Below, one piece after another: positions 23,974 through 33,479 of a stretch of 64,000 nt of DNA. The translations under genes and the position numbers were made by a program. The notes beneath the pieces are model-generated. The model was given only the letters and a program-made list of their open reading frames with translations. It made no database searches and was not told the origin of the DNA. The stretch is taken from NCBI RefSeq assembly GCF_000024545.1, contig NC_013947.1, positions 1,302,001 through 1,366,000 of the forward strand, in the 5' to 3' direction. The stretch comes from Stackebrandtia nassauensis DSM 44728. GTDB lineage: Bacteria > Actinomycetota > Actinomycetes > Mycobacteriales > Micromonosporaceae. The first letter of the stretch is position 1. Each line of letters opens with the position of its first letter.

Positions 23974-25680
23974 TCAGTTCTCCTCGCCGCAGCCCGGGCC
24001 GTTTCCGTCGTAGTAGTAGGTGACCTTGGTCTTGTAGCCGACGACGGCGTCGGGGTTGGGGGACTGGTCGTAGATGACGCAGTAGCCGTGTTCACCGGTC
24101 GCCTTGCCGACGGAGTCGTGGTTCTTGAACCCGGCCCCCTCCAGCATTCCCGGCGCCTGGAACGTGTTCTGGCCGATCAGGTTGGGAACCTTGCCCTTCT
24201 CGACGTCGTCGTTGTCGTTTCCGTCGGCGTTGTCGCCGCCGTTGTCGTCGCCCGAGGAGACGGCGTCGCCGCCACTCGCGGACTCGGGCGTGTTCTCCGA
24301 ACTTTTATCCTTTGAGGACTTGGTCTTGTCGCTCTCGTGGTCGTCGGCGGAGCTCGCGTCGCTCTTCCCGGCCGCCACCGGTCCCGTGGTGGCCTCGTCG
24401 GTACCGGGAATCCCCAGCCCCCATGGGTTCCACGACGCTGTCGCGGTGGCGAGCACCAGCGCCACGACCAGGATCACCATCGAATACCGCGCGACGCGGC
24501 GCCGGTGCCGGTCGGGCCGCAGCAGGCCCTTGGCCTTCACCGGCCCGGTTGGTCCGGTCGGACCGGCCGGGCGAGGGGACCGGGGAGGCGACGGCGGCGC
24601 GGCCCGGCGGACCGGGGTTCCGCCCGGTGAGGTGTGACCGACGGCCACCATCCCGGTCGTGGGCGTCGAGACCGGTTCGGAGGTGGTCTCGACCCGGTGA
24701 ACCGGCGTTTGTTCGGGGTCGTCGGCGACCTCGGGCTCCCATTGCGACGGCGCAGGCGACATGTGGCCGCCCAGCAGCGCGGGGCGCTCCTCCTGGGTGA
24801 CCCGAACGGATCTCGCGGGCCGCGAGGCGGTGCGCTCGACCAGGTCCCAGCACGCCTGCCCGAAGTCCGCTATGGAGTCAAACCGGTCGACGGGGTTCTT
24901 GCGCAGCGCCGTCGCGACCACCTGCCGTACCGGCTCGGGGATGTCGTCCGGCAGTGGCGGCGGCTTCCGGTTCACGTGACCATCCATGATGGCCACCGGA
25001 TTCTCGGACATGAACGGCGGCTGCCCGGCCAGGCACTCGTAGGCGACGACGCCGAGCGAGTAGATGTCGACGGACGGGGTCGGGTCCTGGTCGGCGATCT
25101 GCTCCGGCGAGGTGTAGCGCATGGTGCCGATGACGACCCCGGTCTCGGTGAGACCCGCCGTTCCCAACGCCCGCGCGATGCCGAAGTCGACCACCTTGAT
25201 CGCGCCGTCGTCGGCGACGATGATGTTGCCCGGCTTGACATCGCGGTGGATGATCCCGGCCCGGTGCGCCGCCTCCAGTCCGTCGGCGGCCTCGGCGATG
25301 ATCCGCATCGTGCGCTGCACCGGCAGCCGGACGCGTTCCTGGAGCAGGTCCGCCAGGGTCCTGCCCTCCACCAGTTCCATCACCAGGTAGGAACGGGTGC
25401 CGTCGACGGTTTCGTCCTCGCCGTAGTCGTGCAGCACGGCGATGGCGGGTGACTTCAGTGAGGCCACCAGCCGGGCCTCGGACTCGAACCGCGCCTTGAA
25501 ATGCGGGTTGCGGGAGTAGTTGAGATGGAGGAGCTTGACCGCGACGGCCCGGCCCAGCCGCGTGTCGGTGGCACGCCACACCTCGCCCATACCGCCGTCG
25601 GCGATCCGGCTGTCCAGGCGGTACCGGCCGCCGCCGACACCGCTGCCGGGCACGGACCGCTGCGCAAGCTCCCCGTTCAC
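23974..25680 (-). CDS. Transmembrane Ser/Thr protein kinase with one PASTA-type domain (copy 1)
   Basis: 568 residues from a GTG. It is a Hanks-type kinase: glycine loop IADGGMGEVW, ATP Lys49, catalytic HRDVKPGN (Asp147) and DFG (Asp165), all intact. A Pro-rich juxtamembrane region (about 270-400) leads to a membrane span (VILVVALVLATATASW), then an Asp/Ser-rich linker and a C-terminal PASTA-like module from VPNLIGQN to VTYYYDG. The single extracellular PASTA suggests a cell-wall ligand. It lies 10 bp after the pseudo-subtilase gene, so the two are one operon. It is co-linear with the kinase at 29188, so the two are paralogues. Confidence 0.92.
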   Translation of the reverse strand: MNGELAQRSVPGSGVGGGRYRLDSRIADGGMGEVWRATDTRLGRAVAVKLLHLNYSRNPHFKARFESEARLVASLKSPAIAVLHDYGEDETVDGTRSYLVMELVEGRTLADLLQERVRLPVQRTMRIIAEAADGLEAAHRAGIIHRDVKPGNIIVADDGAIKVVDFGIARALGTAGLTETGVVIGTMRYTSPEQIADQDPTPSVDIYSLGVVAYECLAGQPPFMSENPVAIMDGHVNRKPPPLPDDIPEPVRQVVATALRKNPVDRFDSIADFGQACWDLVERTASRPARSVRVTQEERPALLGGHMSPAPSQWEPEVADDPEQTPVHRVETTSEPVSTPTTGMVAVGHTSPGGTPVRRAAPPSPPRSPRPAGPTGPTGPVKAKGLLRPDRHRRRVARYSMVILVVALVLATATASWNPWGLGIPGTDEATTGPVAAGKSDASSADDHESDKTKSSKDKSSENTPESASGGDAVSSGDDNGGDNADGNDNDDVEKGKVPNLIGQNTFQAPGMLEGAGFKNHDSVGKATGEHGYCVIYDQSPNPDAVVGYKTKVTYYYDGNGPGCGEEN

Positions 25681-25690
25681 TCGATTCCTC

Positions 25691-26890
25691 TCAATCGCCC
25701 CGGGAGTTCATGAAACCTGTGTACAGCAACAAGTTCGGAGATCCCTCTCCCGGGTCGGTCACCACGTCGGGGGTGGAGTTGTTCGTCAGCTCCGCGCTCA
25801 CCGTAGCCGGGCCGGCCTCGGGGTTGTCGGCGAGGAACAGCGCGGCGGCACCGGCGACATGCGCGGCCGCCGCGGCGGTGCCCGCGAACGGCACCGAGGC
25901 CGAGTCGTCGGAGTGCGAGGCCGAGGTGATGCCGGTGGACGGCGCGAACAGATCGAGGCATTTGCCGGTGTTGCTGCGCTCGGAGCGGGCGTCGGTGTCG
26001 GTCACGGTGCCGCCGACGGTCAGCGCCTCGGCGGTGCGGCCGGGACTGAACCGGCAGGCGTCCGAACCCGAGCCGCCCGCCGGCAGCGCGTAGCTGATCC
26101 CGGCGCCGATCGAGGCCGCGACGGCCTTGTCGAGCGCGTCGTTAGCCGGGCCGCCCAGACCCAGCGTCGCCACCGCCGGTGTGCCCGCGGCGTCCTCGGT
26201 GACCCAGTCGATGCCCGCCAGGAGATCGTCGGTGGTGCCGCCGCCGTCGCAGTCGAGCACCCGCACACCCACCACGTCGGCCTTCTTGGCGACGCCGTGT
26301 TCGGCTCCGGCCGCGATACCGGCCAGCGCGGTGCCGTTGCCCTGGCAGTCCTCGGCGGTGTCGTCATCGTCGACGAAGTCCGGCCCGGAGCTGGCGCGGC
26401 CCTCGAAGTCCTTGTGGCTGAAGCGAACCCCGGTGTCGATGACGTAGACCTTCGTGCCGTCACCGGCCGAGTCGGGGTGGGTGTACTGGCCGTCCAGCGG
26501 CAGTTCGCGCTGGTCGATGCGGTCCAGGCCGAGGTTGGCCGGTGCCTTGGCCGCCGCCGGGGCCAGCTGGACCCGTTGTACGGCGCGCACCTCGTCGACG
26601 GCCGGATCGGCGGCCAGCTGTTCGGCCTCGTCGCGCGACATCGCCGCCGAGAAACCGGTCAGGACGGAGCGGTAGGTGTTGGTGACGACGCCGCCGTACC
26701 GGGAGGCGAGATCGTCGGCTTTGACATCCTCGTCGAGGACGACGATGTAGCGGCCGTCGACGGCGTCGGGCGCGTCAGCGCCCCGGATGGTGCCGTCGTC
26801 GGTGGCGTAGGCGATGCCGGTACCGGCCACGAGGGCCAGCGCGGCGCCGACCGCCAGCGGCGCGGCTCGGCGGGGGAGGGAGCGGGACAT
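25691..26890 (-). CDS. Catalytically dead subtilase-like protein (S8 pseudo-protease)
   Basis: 399 residues: signal peptide (about 1-29), I9-type propeptide (RYIVVLDEDVKADDLASRYG) and an S8 fold. The Asp motif YVIDTGV (Asp152) is kept. The His motif GHGTHVAG reads GNGTALAG (Asn185), the oxyanion-hole Asn region AAGN reads PAGG, and the Ser motif [11 protein letters not shown] reads GTAAAAAHVAG (Ala339). With His and Ser both gone it cannot be a normal serine protease. The open frame and preserved fold suggest selection for a binding role. It is cotranscribed with the kinase downstream and may present or sense peptides, which is inference. Confidence 0.88.
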   Translation of the reverse strand: MSRSLPRRAAPLAVGAALALVAGTGIAYATDDGTIRGADAPDAVDGRYIVVLDEDVKADDLASRYGGVVTNTYRSVLTGFSAAMSRDEAEQLAADPAVDEVRAVQRVQLAPAAAKAPANLGLDRIDQRELPLDGQYTHPDSAGDGTKVYVIDTGVRFSHKDFEGRASSGPDFVDDDDTAEDCQGNGTALAGIAAGAEHGVAKKADVVGVRVLDCDGGGTTDDLLAGIDWVTEDAAGTPAVATLGLGGPANDALDKAVAASIGAGISYALPAGGSGSDACRFSPGRTAEALTVGGTVTDTDARSERSNTGKCLDLFAPSTGITSASHSDDSASVPFAGTAAAAAHVAGAAALFLADNPEAGPATVSAELTNNSTPDVVTDPGEGSPNLLLYTGFMNSRGD

Positions 26891-26995
26891 CGAAGTAGAC
26901 CTGTCTGCCGGGGGTCGGCGCCCGTGTCGAGCGCAGTCGAATCGACACTAGTCGATTCCATTGTGTTGTGGGACGGCCGATCCCCGGCGGCGGCG

Positions 26996-29140
26996 TCAGT
27001 CGGCGACGGTGGTGTCCATTCCCAAGGCGTTCAACAGGAATCGGGCCTCCTGACGGAACATGTTCACGGAGATGTCCGCGTCGAGCGGTATGTGGGTGGT
27101 GTTGGGCAGCGCCAGCAGCGTGTGCTCGCGGCCGGCCCGTTGCAGCGCGGCGGACAGCTTGAACACGTGCGCGGGGTGGACGTTGTCGTCCACGAGTCCG
27201 TGGATGAGCAGCAGCGGCCGGGTCAGGTTCGGTGCGTCGTCCAGAAGGGACGCGTCGGCGTAGGCGCCGGGGTGTTCGTCGGGGTGGCCCAGATACCGCT
27301 CCTGGTAGTAGGTGCCGTACAGCCTGGCGTCGCTGGGCGCGGCCCCGGCAACGGCGGCGTGGAAGACGTCGGGACGGCGCAGCACCGCCAGCGCGGCCAG
27401 GAAACCGCCGTAGGACCAGCCGCGGATCGCCACCCGGGACAGGTCCAGGTCGGGGTGGGTCTCGGCGGCGGCGCGCAGCGCGGTGATCTGGTCGTCCAGG
27501 ACCGGCATGGCCTTGTCGAGGTAGATGGTGCGGTCCCAGGCGGGGCCGCGACCCGGGGTGCCGCGTCCGTCGGCGACGACGACCGCGAAACCCAGCTCGG
27601 CGAACCACTGCGACACCCGGTAACCGTGCTGGGTGGCCAGCACCCGCTGTCCGGCCGGGCCGCCGTAGGGATCCAGCAGCACCGGCAGCGGCTTCGAGCC
27701 CGGTTCGTGATCGGTGGGGAACAGCACCGCGGTGCGCAGCTTGGCGGATCCGGCCCGCAGCAGCGTGACCCGGGGCGTGAGCGACGCGGCCTCGGCGTGC
27801 GAGGCGATCGTGACCGGCTCCCGGTCGTCGCGCCAGGCGGTGACCGCGAAACCGGAATCCCAGGTGGCCGTGTGCGCCACGACGGTGCCGCCGCCGATGG
27901 CGGCCTCGTACACCACCCCGGAACCGGCCTTCTCGTGCCGCCCTGGGGAAGCCAGCGTGGCGACCCCGGAGCGGCCGGGCGCCAGCTGCACCAGGCCGGA
28001 CGCGCGCGACCACGCCCACAGGTCGATCTCGGTGGGTTCGTCGGAGGCGCTGAACAGCACCACATCGCCGTCGACGCCGTGGACCTCGCGCAGTTGCAGC
28101 CCGTCGGGGGTCACCGCCTCGCCGTCGACCAGCAGCCGGTAGCTGCCGTCCACATTGGCGCCCCAGACGAGTTCGCCGCCGTCGGTGTAGGCCGGGACGC
28201 CGCGAAACGGCGTCACCCAGGCCGGGTCACTCTCGGCGCGCAGCGTCGTCAGCGCGCCGGTGTCGGGATCGAGGCGCCGCACCAGCAGCGAGGAGTGGTC
28301 GCGGCTCTGCACCGACACGACAGCGCCGCCCCGGCTCCAGTGCGCCGCGATCAGGTATTCATGGGCCTCGTTGTCCCAGTCGACGTCCACCGTGGAGCCG
28401 TCCAGGCCGCGGACACTGAGCGTCACCTCGGCGTTGGCGGTCCCGGCCGCCGGGTAGCGGATGGTCGTCGGCGCGGCCAGCGGATCGCCGGGATCGGCCA
28501 GGTGCCAGATCGGCACCCGCCGGTTGTCCACCTTGGCCACCAGCAGCCGGTCCCCGTCCGGGGACCACCAGAATCCGCGCAGCCGATGCATGTCCTCGGC
28601 GGCGGCGTACTCGGCCAGACCGTAGGAGACATCGGCGTCGTCGGGGATCGCCAGCGCCCGGTCGCCGCCGCCGTCGGCGCCGATGACCCGCAGCGCGCCC
28701 GAGGCCACGTACGCGATGTGCTCACCCGACGGGCTCGGCCGGGGATCGATCACCGGCCCGGTCGCGGGCAACGCGGTCAGCTCACCCGACAGCAGGTCCA
28801 CCGTCCACAGTCGCCCGGCCAGCCCGATGGCCGCGACCCGCAGCCCCGCGTCGGTGGCGTAGTCGGTGACGCCCGCGGCCAGGTCCCGGCTGCGTTCCTG
28901 AAGCCGCCGCACCTCCTCGGGCACGTCCTCGCCGCCCGCCAGTTTCGCCGGATCGACCAGCAGTCGCTCCTCGCCGCTGTCCACGTCCACCGACCACAGT
29001 GACCTGGTCGCGTCGGTACCGCTGGCGGAACGGACGAACACCACCCGCTGCCCGTCCGGCGAGACCCGGACGTGCCGTGGGACACCGAGCGTGAACCGTC
29101 GGGTGCGGGCGAGCTGGCGCAGGAAGTCACTGTGGATCAT
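26996..29140 (-). CDS. S9-family prolyl oligopeptidase/dipeptidyl peptidase IV-like
   Basis: 714 residues without a signal peptide, so probably cytoplasmic. The N-terminal ~450 residues are a DPP-IV-type beta-propeller (HVRVSPDGQRVVFVRS; later FWWSPDGDRLLVAK). The C-terminal alpha/beta hydrolase holds Ser in RGWSYGGFLAAL, Asp in HGLVDDNVHP and His in LPNTTHIPLD. It cleaves short peptides, often after proline. The ATG follows GGGAGA. It sits between the two kinase/subtilase pairs, transcribed in the same direction; a peptide-recycling role beside secreted proteases is possible. Confidence 0.9.
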   Translation of the reverse strand: MIHSDFLRQLARTRRFTLGVPRHVRVSPDGQRVVFVRSASGTDATRSLWSVDVDSGEERLLVDPAKLAGGEDVPEEVRRLQERSRDLAAGVTDYATDAGLRVAAIGLAGRLWTVDLLSGELTALPATGPVIDPRPSPSGEHIAYVASGALRVIGADGGGDRALAIPDDADVSYGLAEYAAAEDMHRLRGFWWSPDGDRLLVAKVDNRRVPIWHLADPGDPLAAPTTIRYPAAGTANAEVTLSVRGLDGSTVDVDWDNEAHEYLIAAHWSRGGAVVSVQSRDHSSLLVRRLDPDTGALTTLRAESDPAWVTPFRGVPAYTDGGELVWGANVDGSYRLLVDGEAVTPDGLQLREVHGVDGDVVLFSASDEPTEIDLWAWSRASGLVQLAPGRSGVATLASPGRHEKAGSGVVYEAAIGGGTVVAHTATWDSGFAVTAWRDDREPVTIASHAEAASLTPRVTLLRAGSAKLRTAVLFPTDHEPGSKPLPVLLDPYGGPAGQRVLATQHGYRVSQWFAELGFAVVVADGRGTPGRGPAWDRTIYLDKAMPVLDDQITALRAAAETHPDLDLSRVAIRGWSYGGFLAALAVLRRPDVFHAAVAGAAPSDARLYGTYYQERYLGHPDEHPGAYADASLLDDAPNLTRPLLLIHGLVDDNVHPAHVFKLSAALQRAGREHTLLALPNTTHIPLDADISVNMFRQEARFLLNALGMDTTVAD

Positions 29141-29187
29141 GAGGGTCTCCCATCTCGAGGGTGCGTCATGCTACCCGCGAGGCGTCG

Positions 29188-30756
29188 TCACTCTACGGCA
29201 CAGTCTTCGGCGGTACCGCTGTAGTAGAACGTGACCGTGGTCTTGTAGCTGGTGACGGTCCCCGGATTGGGCGACTGGTCGTAGATCTCGCAGAATCGCT
29301 GGGGGGAGTCCGACACGCCGACGGGTTTGTGGTTGTCGAAACCCTCAGACCTCAGGGTGTTGTCGCCCAGCAGGACATGCTTCCCGATCAGGTTGGGAAC
29401 CTCGCCCTTCGGGGCGTCGTCATCGCTGGCGCCGCCACTGGTCGTGCCGGCGTCGTCGGGCTTGCTCATGGGATCGTTCTTCGGTCCCTTGTCGTCGCTG
29501 GCACCGGACGATGTGTCGTCGACGGAACTCTTGTCCCCGGTGGGGGTTCCGGTCCCGTCGTCCGCGACCGTCGACTGTGGCTTGCCGCCGTCGCCGAGCG
29601 AGGAAACGTCGACGGCCCACGGATTCCACGGTGCGGTGGCCACGGTCAGCAGCAGTCCGGCAACCAGTGTCACCAGGCCGGACGCGATGAGCGCGCGGCG
29701 ATGCCGACCGGGCCGCAGCAGGCCCCGAATCCGCGCGTACCGGCCGGGACCGGGCGCGGCCGGTCGCTGCCGCGACGGCCTGATCGTCGGCACCCCGTCG
29801 CCGACGGTCGCCGCCTTCTGCCGGGGCCGTGGGATGGCGGCGGTGCCCAGTTCCCCGGGATCGTGCTCGCGGGTGAGCCGCACCGACTTGGCCGGTCGCG
29901 GAGTGTTCGGCTCCACCGCCGCCCAGCACGCCTGACCGAAAGCGGCGACGGATTCCCAACGGTCTTCGGGCTGCTTGCGCAGCGCCGTCATCACGGCCTC
30001 GCGAACCGGCGCGGGAATGTCGGCGGGCAGCGGCGGCGGTTCGTGGTTCATGTGACCGTTCATGATGGCGACCGGGTTGGTGGAGTGGAACGGCGGATTC
30101 CCGGTCAGGCATTCGTAGGCCACCACGCCCAGCGAGTAGATGTCGGCGGCCGGGGTGGGCTCCGCGTCGGCGATCTGCTCGGGTGAGGTGTGGGTGATGG
30201 TGCCCAGGACGATCCCGGATTCGGTGAGTCCCGCCTCGCCCAGCGCCCGCGCGATACCGAAGTCGATCAGCTTCACGCCACCGTCGTCGGCGATGAGAAT
30301 GTTGCCGGGCTTGACATCGCGGTGAACGACGCCCGCCCGGTGCGCCGCGTCCAGTCCCTCGGCGGCCTCGGCGATGATGCGCATGGTTCGCGCCACCGGC
30401 AGCCGGTCGCGGTCGGCGAGTATGTCCGCCAGTGACGCCCCCCGTACCAGCTCCATCACCAGATAGGACCGTGGGCCTGAGGGGGTGACGTCCTCGTCGT
30501 AGTCGTGCAGCGTGGCGATACCGGGGGAGTTGAGCGCCGCCACCAGGGTGGCCTCGGCCCGGAACCGGGCTCGGAACCGCGCGTTGCGGGAGAACGCGGG
30601 GTGGAGCAGCTTGACCGCCACGGCACGACCGAGCCGGGTGTCGGTACCGCGCCAGACCTCGCCCATCCCGCCCTCGCCGATGGGGTGGTCGAGGCGGTAC
30701 CGTCCCCCGATCAGGTCCTGGCCGGGGGACGGATGAGGTGCTCTCGCCGATTCCAT
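29188..30756 (-). CDS. Transmembrane Ser/Thr protein kinase with one PASTA-type domain (copy 2)
   Basis: 522 residues. The kinase core aligns without gaps to copy 1: IGEGGMGEVW, Lys49, HRDVKPGN (Asp147) and DFG (Asp165). A membrane span (about ALIASGLVTLVAGLLLTVAT) separates it from an Asp/Ser/Gly-rich linker and a C-terminal PASTA-like module beginning VPNLIGKHVLLG. It starts 15 bp after a fossil of a subtilase C-terminus, matching the spacing in the other pair. It therefore lost its own upstream subtilase. The domain logic points to extracellular ligand sensing. Confidence 0.92.
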   Translation of the reverse strand: MESARAPHPSPGQDLIGGRYRLDHPIGEGGMGEVWRGTDTRLGRAVAVKLLHPAFSRNARFRARFRAEATLVAALNSPGIATLHDYDEDVTPSGPRSYLVMELVRGASLADILADRDRLPVARTMRIIAEAAEGLDAAHRAGVVHRDVKPGNILIADDGGVKLIDFGIARALGEAGLTESGIVLGTITHTSPEQIADAEPTPAADIYSLGVVAYECLTGNPPFHSTNPVAIMNGHMNHEPPPLPADIPAPVREAVMTALRKQPEDRWESVAAFGQACWAAVEPNTPRPAKSVRLTREHDPGELGTAAIPRPRQKAATVGDGVPTIRPSRQRPAAPGPGRYARIRGLLRPGRHRRALIASGLVTLVAGLLLTVATAPWNPWAVDVSSLGDGGKPQSTVADDGTGTPTGDKSSVDDTSSGASDDKGPKNDPMSKPDDAGTTSGGASDDDAPKGEVPNLIGKHVLLGDNTLRSEGFDNHKPVGVSDSPQRFCEIYDQSPNPGTVTSYKTTVTFYYSGTAEDCAVE

Positions 30757-30771
30757 CCGTGTGATTCCTCG

Positions 30772-30834
30772 TCAGTCGTTGAGGAAACTTGTGTACCGCA
30801 ACAAGGTCGGTGAGCCCTCACCCGGGTCGGTCAA
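30772..30834 (-). pseudogene. Fossil C-terminus of a subtilase gene in front of kinase copy 2
   Basis: Read on the minus strand, the 20 codons before a TGA translate as LTDPGEGSPTLLRYTSFLND. The pseudo-subtilase at 25691 ends TDPGEGSPNLLLYTGFMN plus four residues. The match covers the C-terminal end and the spacing to the kinase start (15 versus 10 bp), including a shared GAGGAATC ribosome region. A terminator now abuts the upstream side, so the rest of the gene was deleted. Confidence 0.8.
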
Positions 30835-30838
30835 AAAC

Positions 30839-30867
30839 GGGGCGAGGACGACAAGCGTCCTCGCCCC
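30839..30867 (-). terminator. Rho-independent terminator of the active subtilase
   Basis: GGGGCGAGGACG and CGTCCTCGCCCC form a perfect 12-bp stem with a 5-base loop. On the minus strand it is followed by GTTTTTG, a T-run rare in this GC-rich sequence. It ends the subtilase transcript 13 bp beyond the stop and separates it from kinase copy 2. Confidence 0.88.
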
Positions 30868-30879
30868 TGAGTGCCGCGA

Positions 30880-32685
30880 TCACAGGGTGATGGTCTTACT
30901 GATGGACCCGGTGGCGCCCTTGTCATCGGTGACCGTGAGGGTCACCGTGTAGGTGCCGGGCCCGGGGTACGCGTGGGACGCGAACGACCCGGTGCCGGTG
31001 CTGCCGTCGCCGTACTCCCAGCTGTACTCCTCGACGGTGCCGTCGGAGTCACTGGAGGCGTTGGCGTCGAAGAAGCAGAAGCTCCACCACTGGCCGAAGC
31101 AGATCTCGGTGAACGAGGCGACCGGCTTCTTGTTGTCGCCGCCGTCATCGCCGACCGTCAGCGAGAACCCGGCCGTGCGGGTCGCGTCGGCCCCGGTACC
31201 GGTGATCGTCACCGAGTAGGTACCGGCGGGCGTGCTCGCCGAGGTGCTGATCGTCAACGTCGACGACTCACCCGAGTTGATGCTGGCCGGGTCGAAGCTG
31301 GCCTCGGCGCCGGACGGCAGTCCCTTGGCCGACAGCGTCACGGCCTGGGCCTGTCCCTTGGTGACCGTGGTGCTGACCTTCGTCGTGGTCGACTGTCCCG
31401 GGTCGACGGTCGCCTCGCCGGGGTCGGCGGCGATGTCGAAGTCGTTGTCCGCGGGCGGGTCACCGGTGATGAACCCGGTGTACAGCAACACGTTCGGGGA
31501 ACCCGAACCCGGGCTGGTCACCTTGTCCTTGGTGCCGTTGTCGACGATCGCGTCGCGAACCTGCTGCGGCGTCGCCGTGGGGTTCTCGGCCAGGTACAGC
31601 GCCATCGCCCCGGCCACGTGCGGCGCCGCCATCGAGGTTCCGCTCATCGACTGCGAGGCGGTGTCGCCGTTGTTGGACGAGGAAGTGATCCCGGAACCGG
31701 GCGCGAACAGGTCCAGACAGGACCCGTAGTTGCTGTACGCCGTGTCACGCGAGTCGGTGCGGGTGGTGGCGCCGACCGTGACCGCGGCGGGCAGCCGCGC
31801 CGGGGTGGTGTTGCAGGCGTTGCCGTTGTTGTTCCCGGCCGCCAGCGAGTACTGGATTCCGGCGTCGATGGAGCGCTGCACGGCGTTCTCCATGGTCGCG
31901 TCGGAACCCGAGCCTCCCAGGCTCATGTTGGCCACCGACGGGCCGGACGCGTTGGCCGTCACCCAGTCGATGCCCTTGGCGATCTGGTCGCTGGTGCCGC
32001 TGCCGGAGCAGTTGAGCACCCGCACCGCCACCACGTTGGCCTTCTTGGCCACACCGTATTCGCTTCCGGCCGTGGTCCCGGCGACGTGGGTGCCGTGGCC
32101 GTGACAGTCGGAGGCGTCGGCGTCGTTGTCGATGAAGTCGTAACCCGACTTCGCCCGGCCGCCGAAGGTCGAGTGGGTCAGCCTGGTGCCGGTGTCCAGG
32201 ATGTAGATCGTGGTGCCCTGACCGGCGCTGGCCGGGTAGGAGTACTTCTGGTCCAGCGGCAGGGCGTTCTGGTCCACACGGTCCAGACCCCAGCTGGGCG
32301 GGTTCATCTGGTCGTCGCTGACCGACACCTTGTGCACGGCCTCGACGTAGTCGACGTCCGGCTCGGCGGCCAGCCGCTTCGCGTCGGCCTCGTCCATGGT
32401 GGTGGCGAAACCGCGGATGGTGGCGTGGTAGGTGTGGTCGACGGTGCCGCCGTAGGCATCGGCGAGGTCACCGGCCTTGGACTTCACCGACTTGGCCTTG
32501 GCGGACACGTCGGAGTCGTTGAACACGACGATGTAGCGGCCGTCGACGACGTGGTCGCCGGTGGCGTTGAGGATCGTGGACTCATCGGCGTGCGCCGCCG
32601 ACGATCCGGCGAGCAACACCGTGGTCGTCGTCAGCGCGATCGCGCCTGCCGCCGCTAGAAAACGGCGCGCGGAAAGGGGTCTCAT
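30880..32685 (-). CDS. Secreted subtilisin-like serine protease (S8) with C-terminal PKD domain
   Basis: 601 residues: signal peptide (about 1-33), I9 propeptide (about 45-120) and an aqualysin/proteinase K-type catalytic domain with Asp164 (YILDTGT), His197 (HGHGTH), oxyanion Asn285 (AAGNNN) and Ser351 ([11 protein letters not shown]), all intact. A beta-sandwich linker (about 410-510) and a PKD domain ([20 protein letters not shown]) follow and probably bind protein or wall surfaces. It is the active counterpart of the pseudo-subtilase at 25691. AT-rich sequence upstream (32700-32880) is the likely promoter. Confidence 0.93.
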   Translation of the reverse strand: MRPLSARRFLAAAGAIALTTTTVLLAGSSAAHADESTILNATGDHVVDGRYIVVFNDSDVSAKAKSVKSKAGDLADAYGGTVDHTYHATIRGFATTMDEADAKRLAAEPDVDYVEAVHKVSVSDDQMNPPSWGLDRVDQNALPLDQKYSYPASAGQGTTIYILDTGTRLTHSTFGGRAKSGYDFIDNDADASDCHGHGTHVAGTTAGSEYGVAKKANVVAVRVLNCSGSGTSDQIAKGIDWVTANASGPSVANMSLGGSGSDATMENAVQRSIDAGIQYSLAAGNNNGNACNTTPARLPAAVTVGATTRTDSRDTAYSNYGSCLDLFAPGSGITSSSNNGDTASQSMSGTSMAAPHVAGAMALYLAENPTATPQQVRDAIVDNGTKDKVTSPGSGSPNVLLYTGFITGDPPADNDFDIAADPGEATVDPGQSTTTKVSTTVTKGQAQAVTLSAKGLPSGAEASFDPASINSGESSTLTISTSASTPAGTYSVTITGTGADATRTAGFSLTVGDDGGDNKKPVASFTEICFGQWWSFCFFDANASSDSDGTVEEYSWEYGDGSTGTGSFASHAYPGPGTYTVTLTVTDDKGATGSISKTITL

Positions 32686-32771
32686 GTGGGCGTTCCTCTC
32701 AGAATCGCGACCGGGCGAGTCGGGATTCTCAAAACGGGCGGTGCCTGACCGTCACCGGTCGGACTCAATAG

Positions 32772-32794
32772 TGATATCTAAATCTACTGATATC
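32772..32794. promoter_or_regulatory. Repeated TGATATC boxes upstream of the active subtilase
   Basis: TGATATC occurs at 32772-32778 and 32788-32794, 16 bp apart, in an AT-rich stretch about 90-110 bp before the subtilase ATG. The AT-richness contrasts with the surroundings and marks the promoter region. A regulator site is possible; no regulator gene is adjacent. Confidence 0.35.
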
Positions 32795-32890
32795 CATCCC
32801 CATTGGCAACACGCAATAACCCTTGCATTACACAGCGAATATCCCGCAGGTCAACGCCTAATTCGCTGATTCCCCAGTAGGCGCTCGACG

Positions 32891-33373
32891 CTAGTCAACT
32901 AGGACGGTCGCCTCGGCATTCTCGCCGTCGGGCCCGTATTCGACTTTCACCGGAAACCCGCCGGATTTCAGCTCCACTGTGCAGCCCTTCTTGGTCGCCA
33001 GACACTTCGACGCCTTCGTCTCGGAAGTCTCGGCCCCCACCTCGCTCAGCCACCGCGCGACCGCCTCGGCGTCGGCGGGCCCGGTCAGACTCGCCTCGGC
33101 TCGCCACGGCGTCGAGGACGCGTCCGTCGTCGACCAGCCGTCCGGCTCGCCAAGGCCGGTGACGACGTCATCCAGGTTCGACATCCGCATCCACCCCAGC
33201 GACCCGCCCGCGAACACCCCGCCCACACAACACATACACGCCAGGAAACCGCAGGTCAACAGCACGAAAGCCGTCGGCCGCCCCTTCGTGGGGACCTCAG
33301 TGACCGCTTCACCGGAATCCGCTTCGTCGGCGGCGCCGCCTTCGGCTTCAGAGGACGTGTCACTGGTCTTCAT
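32891..33373 (-). CDS. Hypothetical single-span membrane protein
   Basis: 160 residues. An acidic N-terminal tail (about 1-30, EAEGGAADEADSGEAVTEV) precedes one membrane span, FVLLTCGFLACMCCVGGVF, unusually rich in cysteine. The remainder (about 60-160) would be extracellular or periplasm-facing and carries two further Cys (KASKCLATKKGCTVELKS) that could form a disulphide. No known domain is recognised. The neighbouring TnpB remnant begins just beyond its start, so its promoter may have been altered. Confidence 0.65.
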   Translation of the reverse strand: MKTSDTSSEAEGGAADEADSGEAVTEVPTKGRPTAFVLLTCGFLACMCCVGGVFAGGSLGWMRMSNLDDVVTGLGEPDGWSTTDASSTPWRAEASLTGPADAEAVARWLSEVGAETSETKASKCLATKKGCTVELKSGGFPVKVEYGPDGENAEATVLVD

Positions 33374-33479
33374 TTAGGGGCAGCCCATCCTTCCAGTGGA
33401 TCGAGATAGCGATCATGAATTTGTGCCGTGGCTATTGTCGTACCTCGTGGGTAGGTTGCCGGACGTGCCTACGCCACTC

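Noticed and set aside
25520..29002. Long plus-strand open frame opposite the kinase, pseudo-subtilase and S9 genes
   Set aside because: Opposite genes with clear domain motifs; the translated product is low-complexity Gly/Arg/Val-rich, typical of an antisense shadow.
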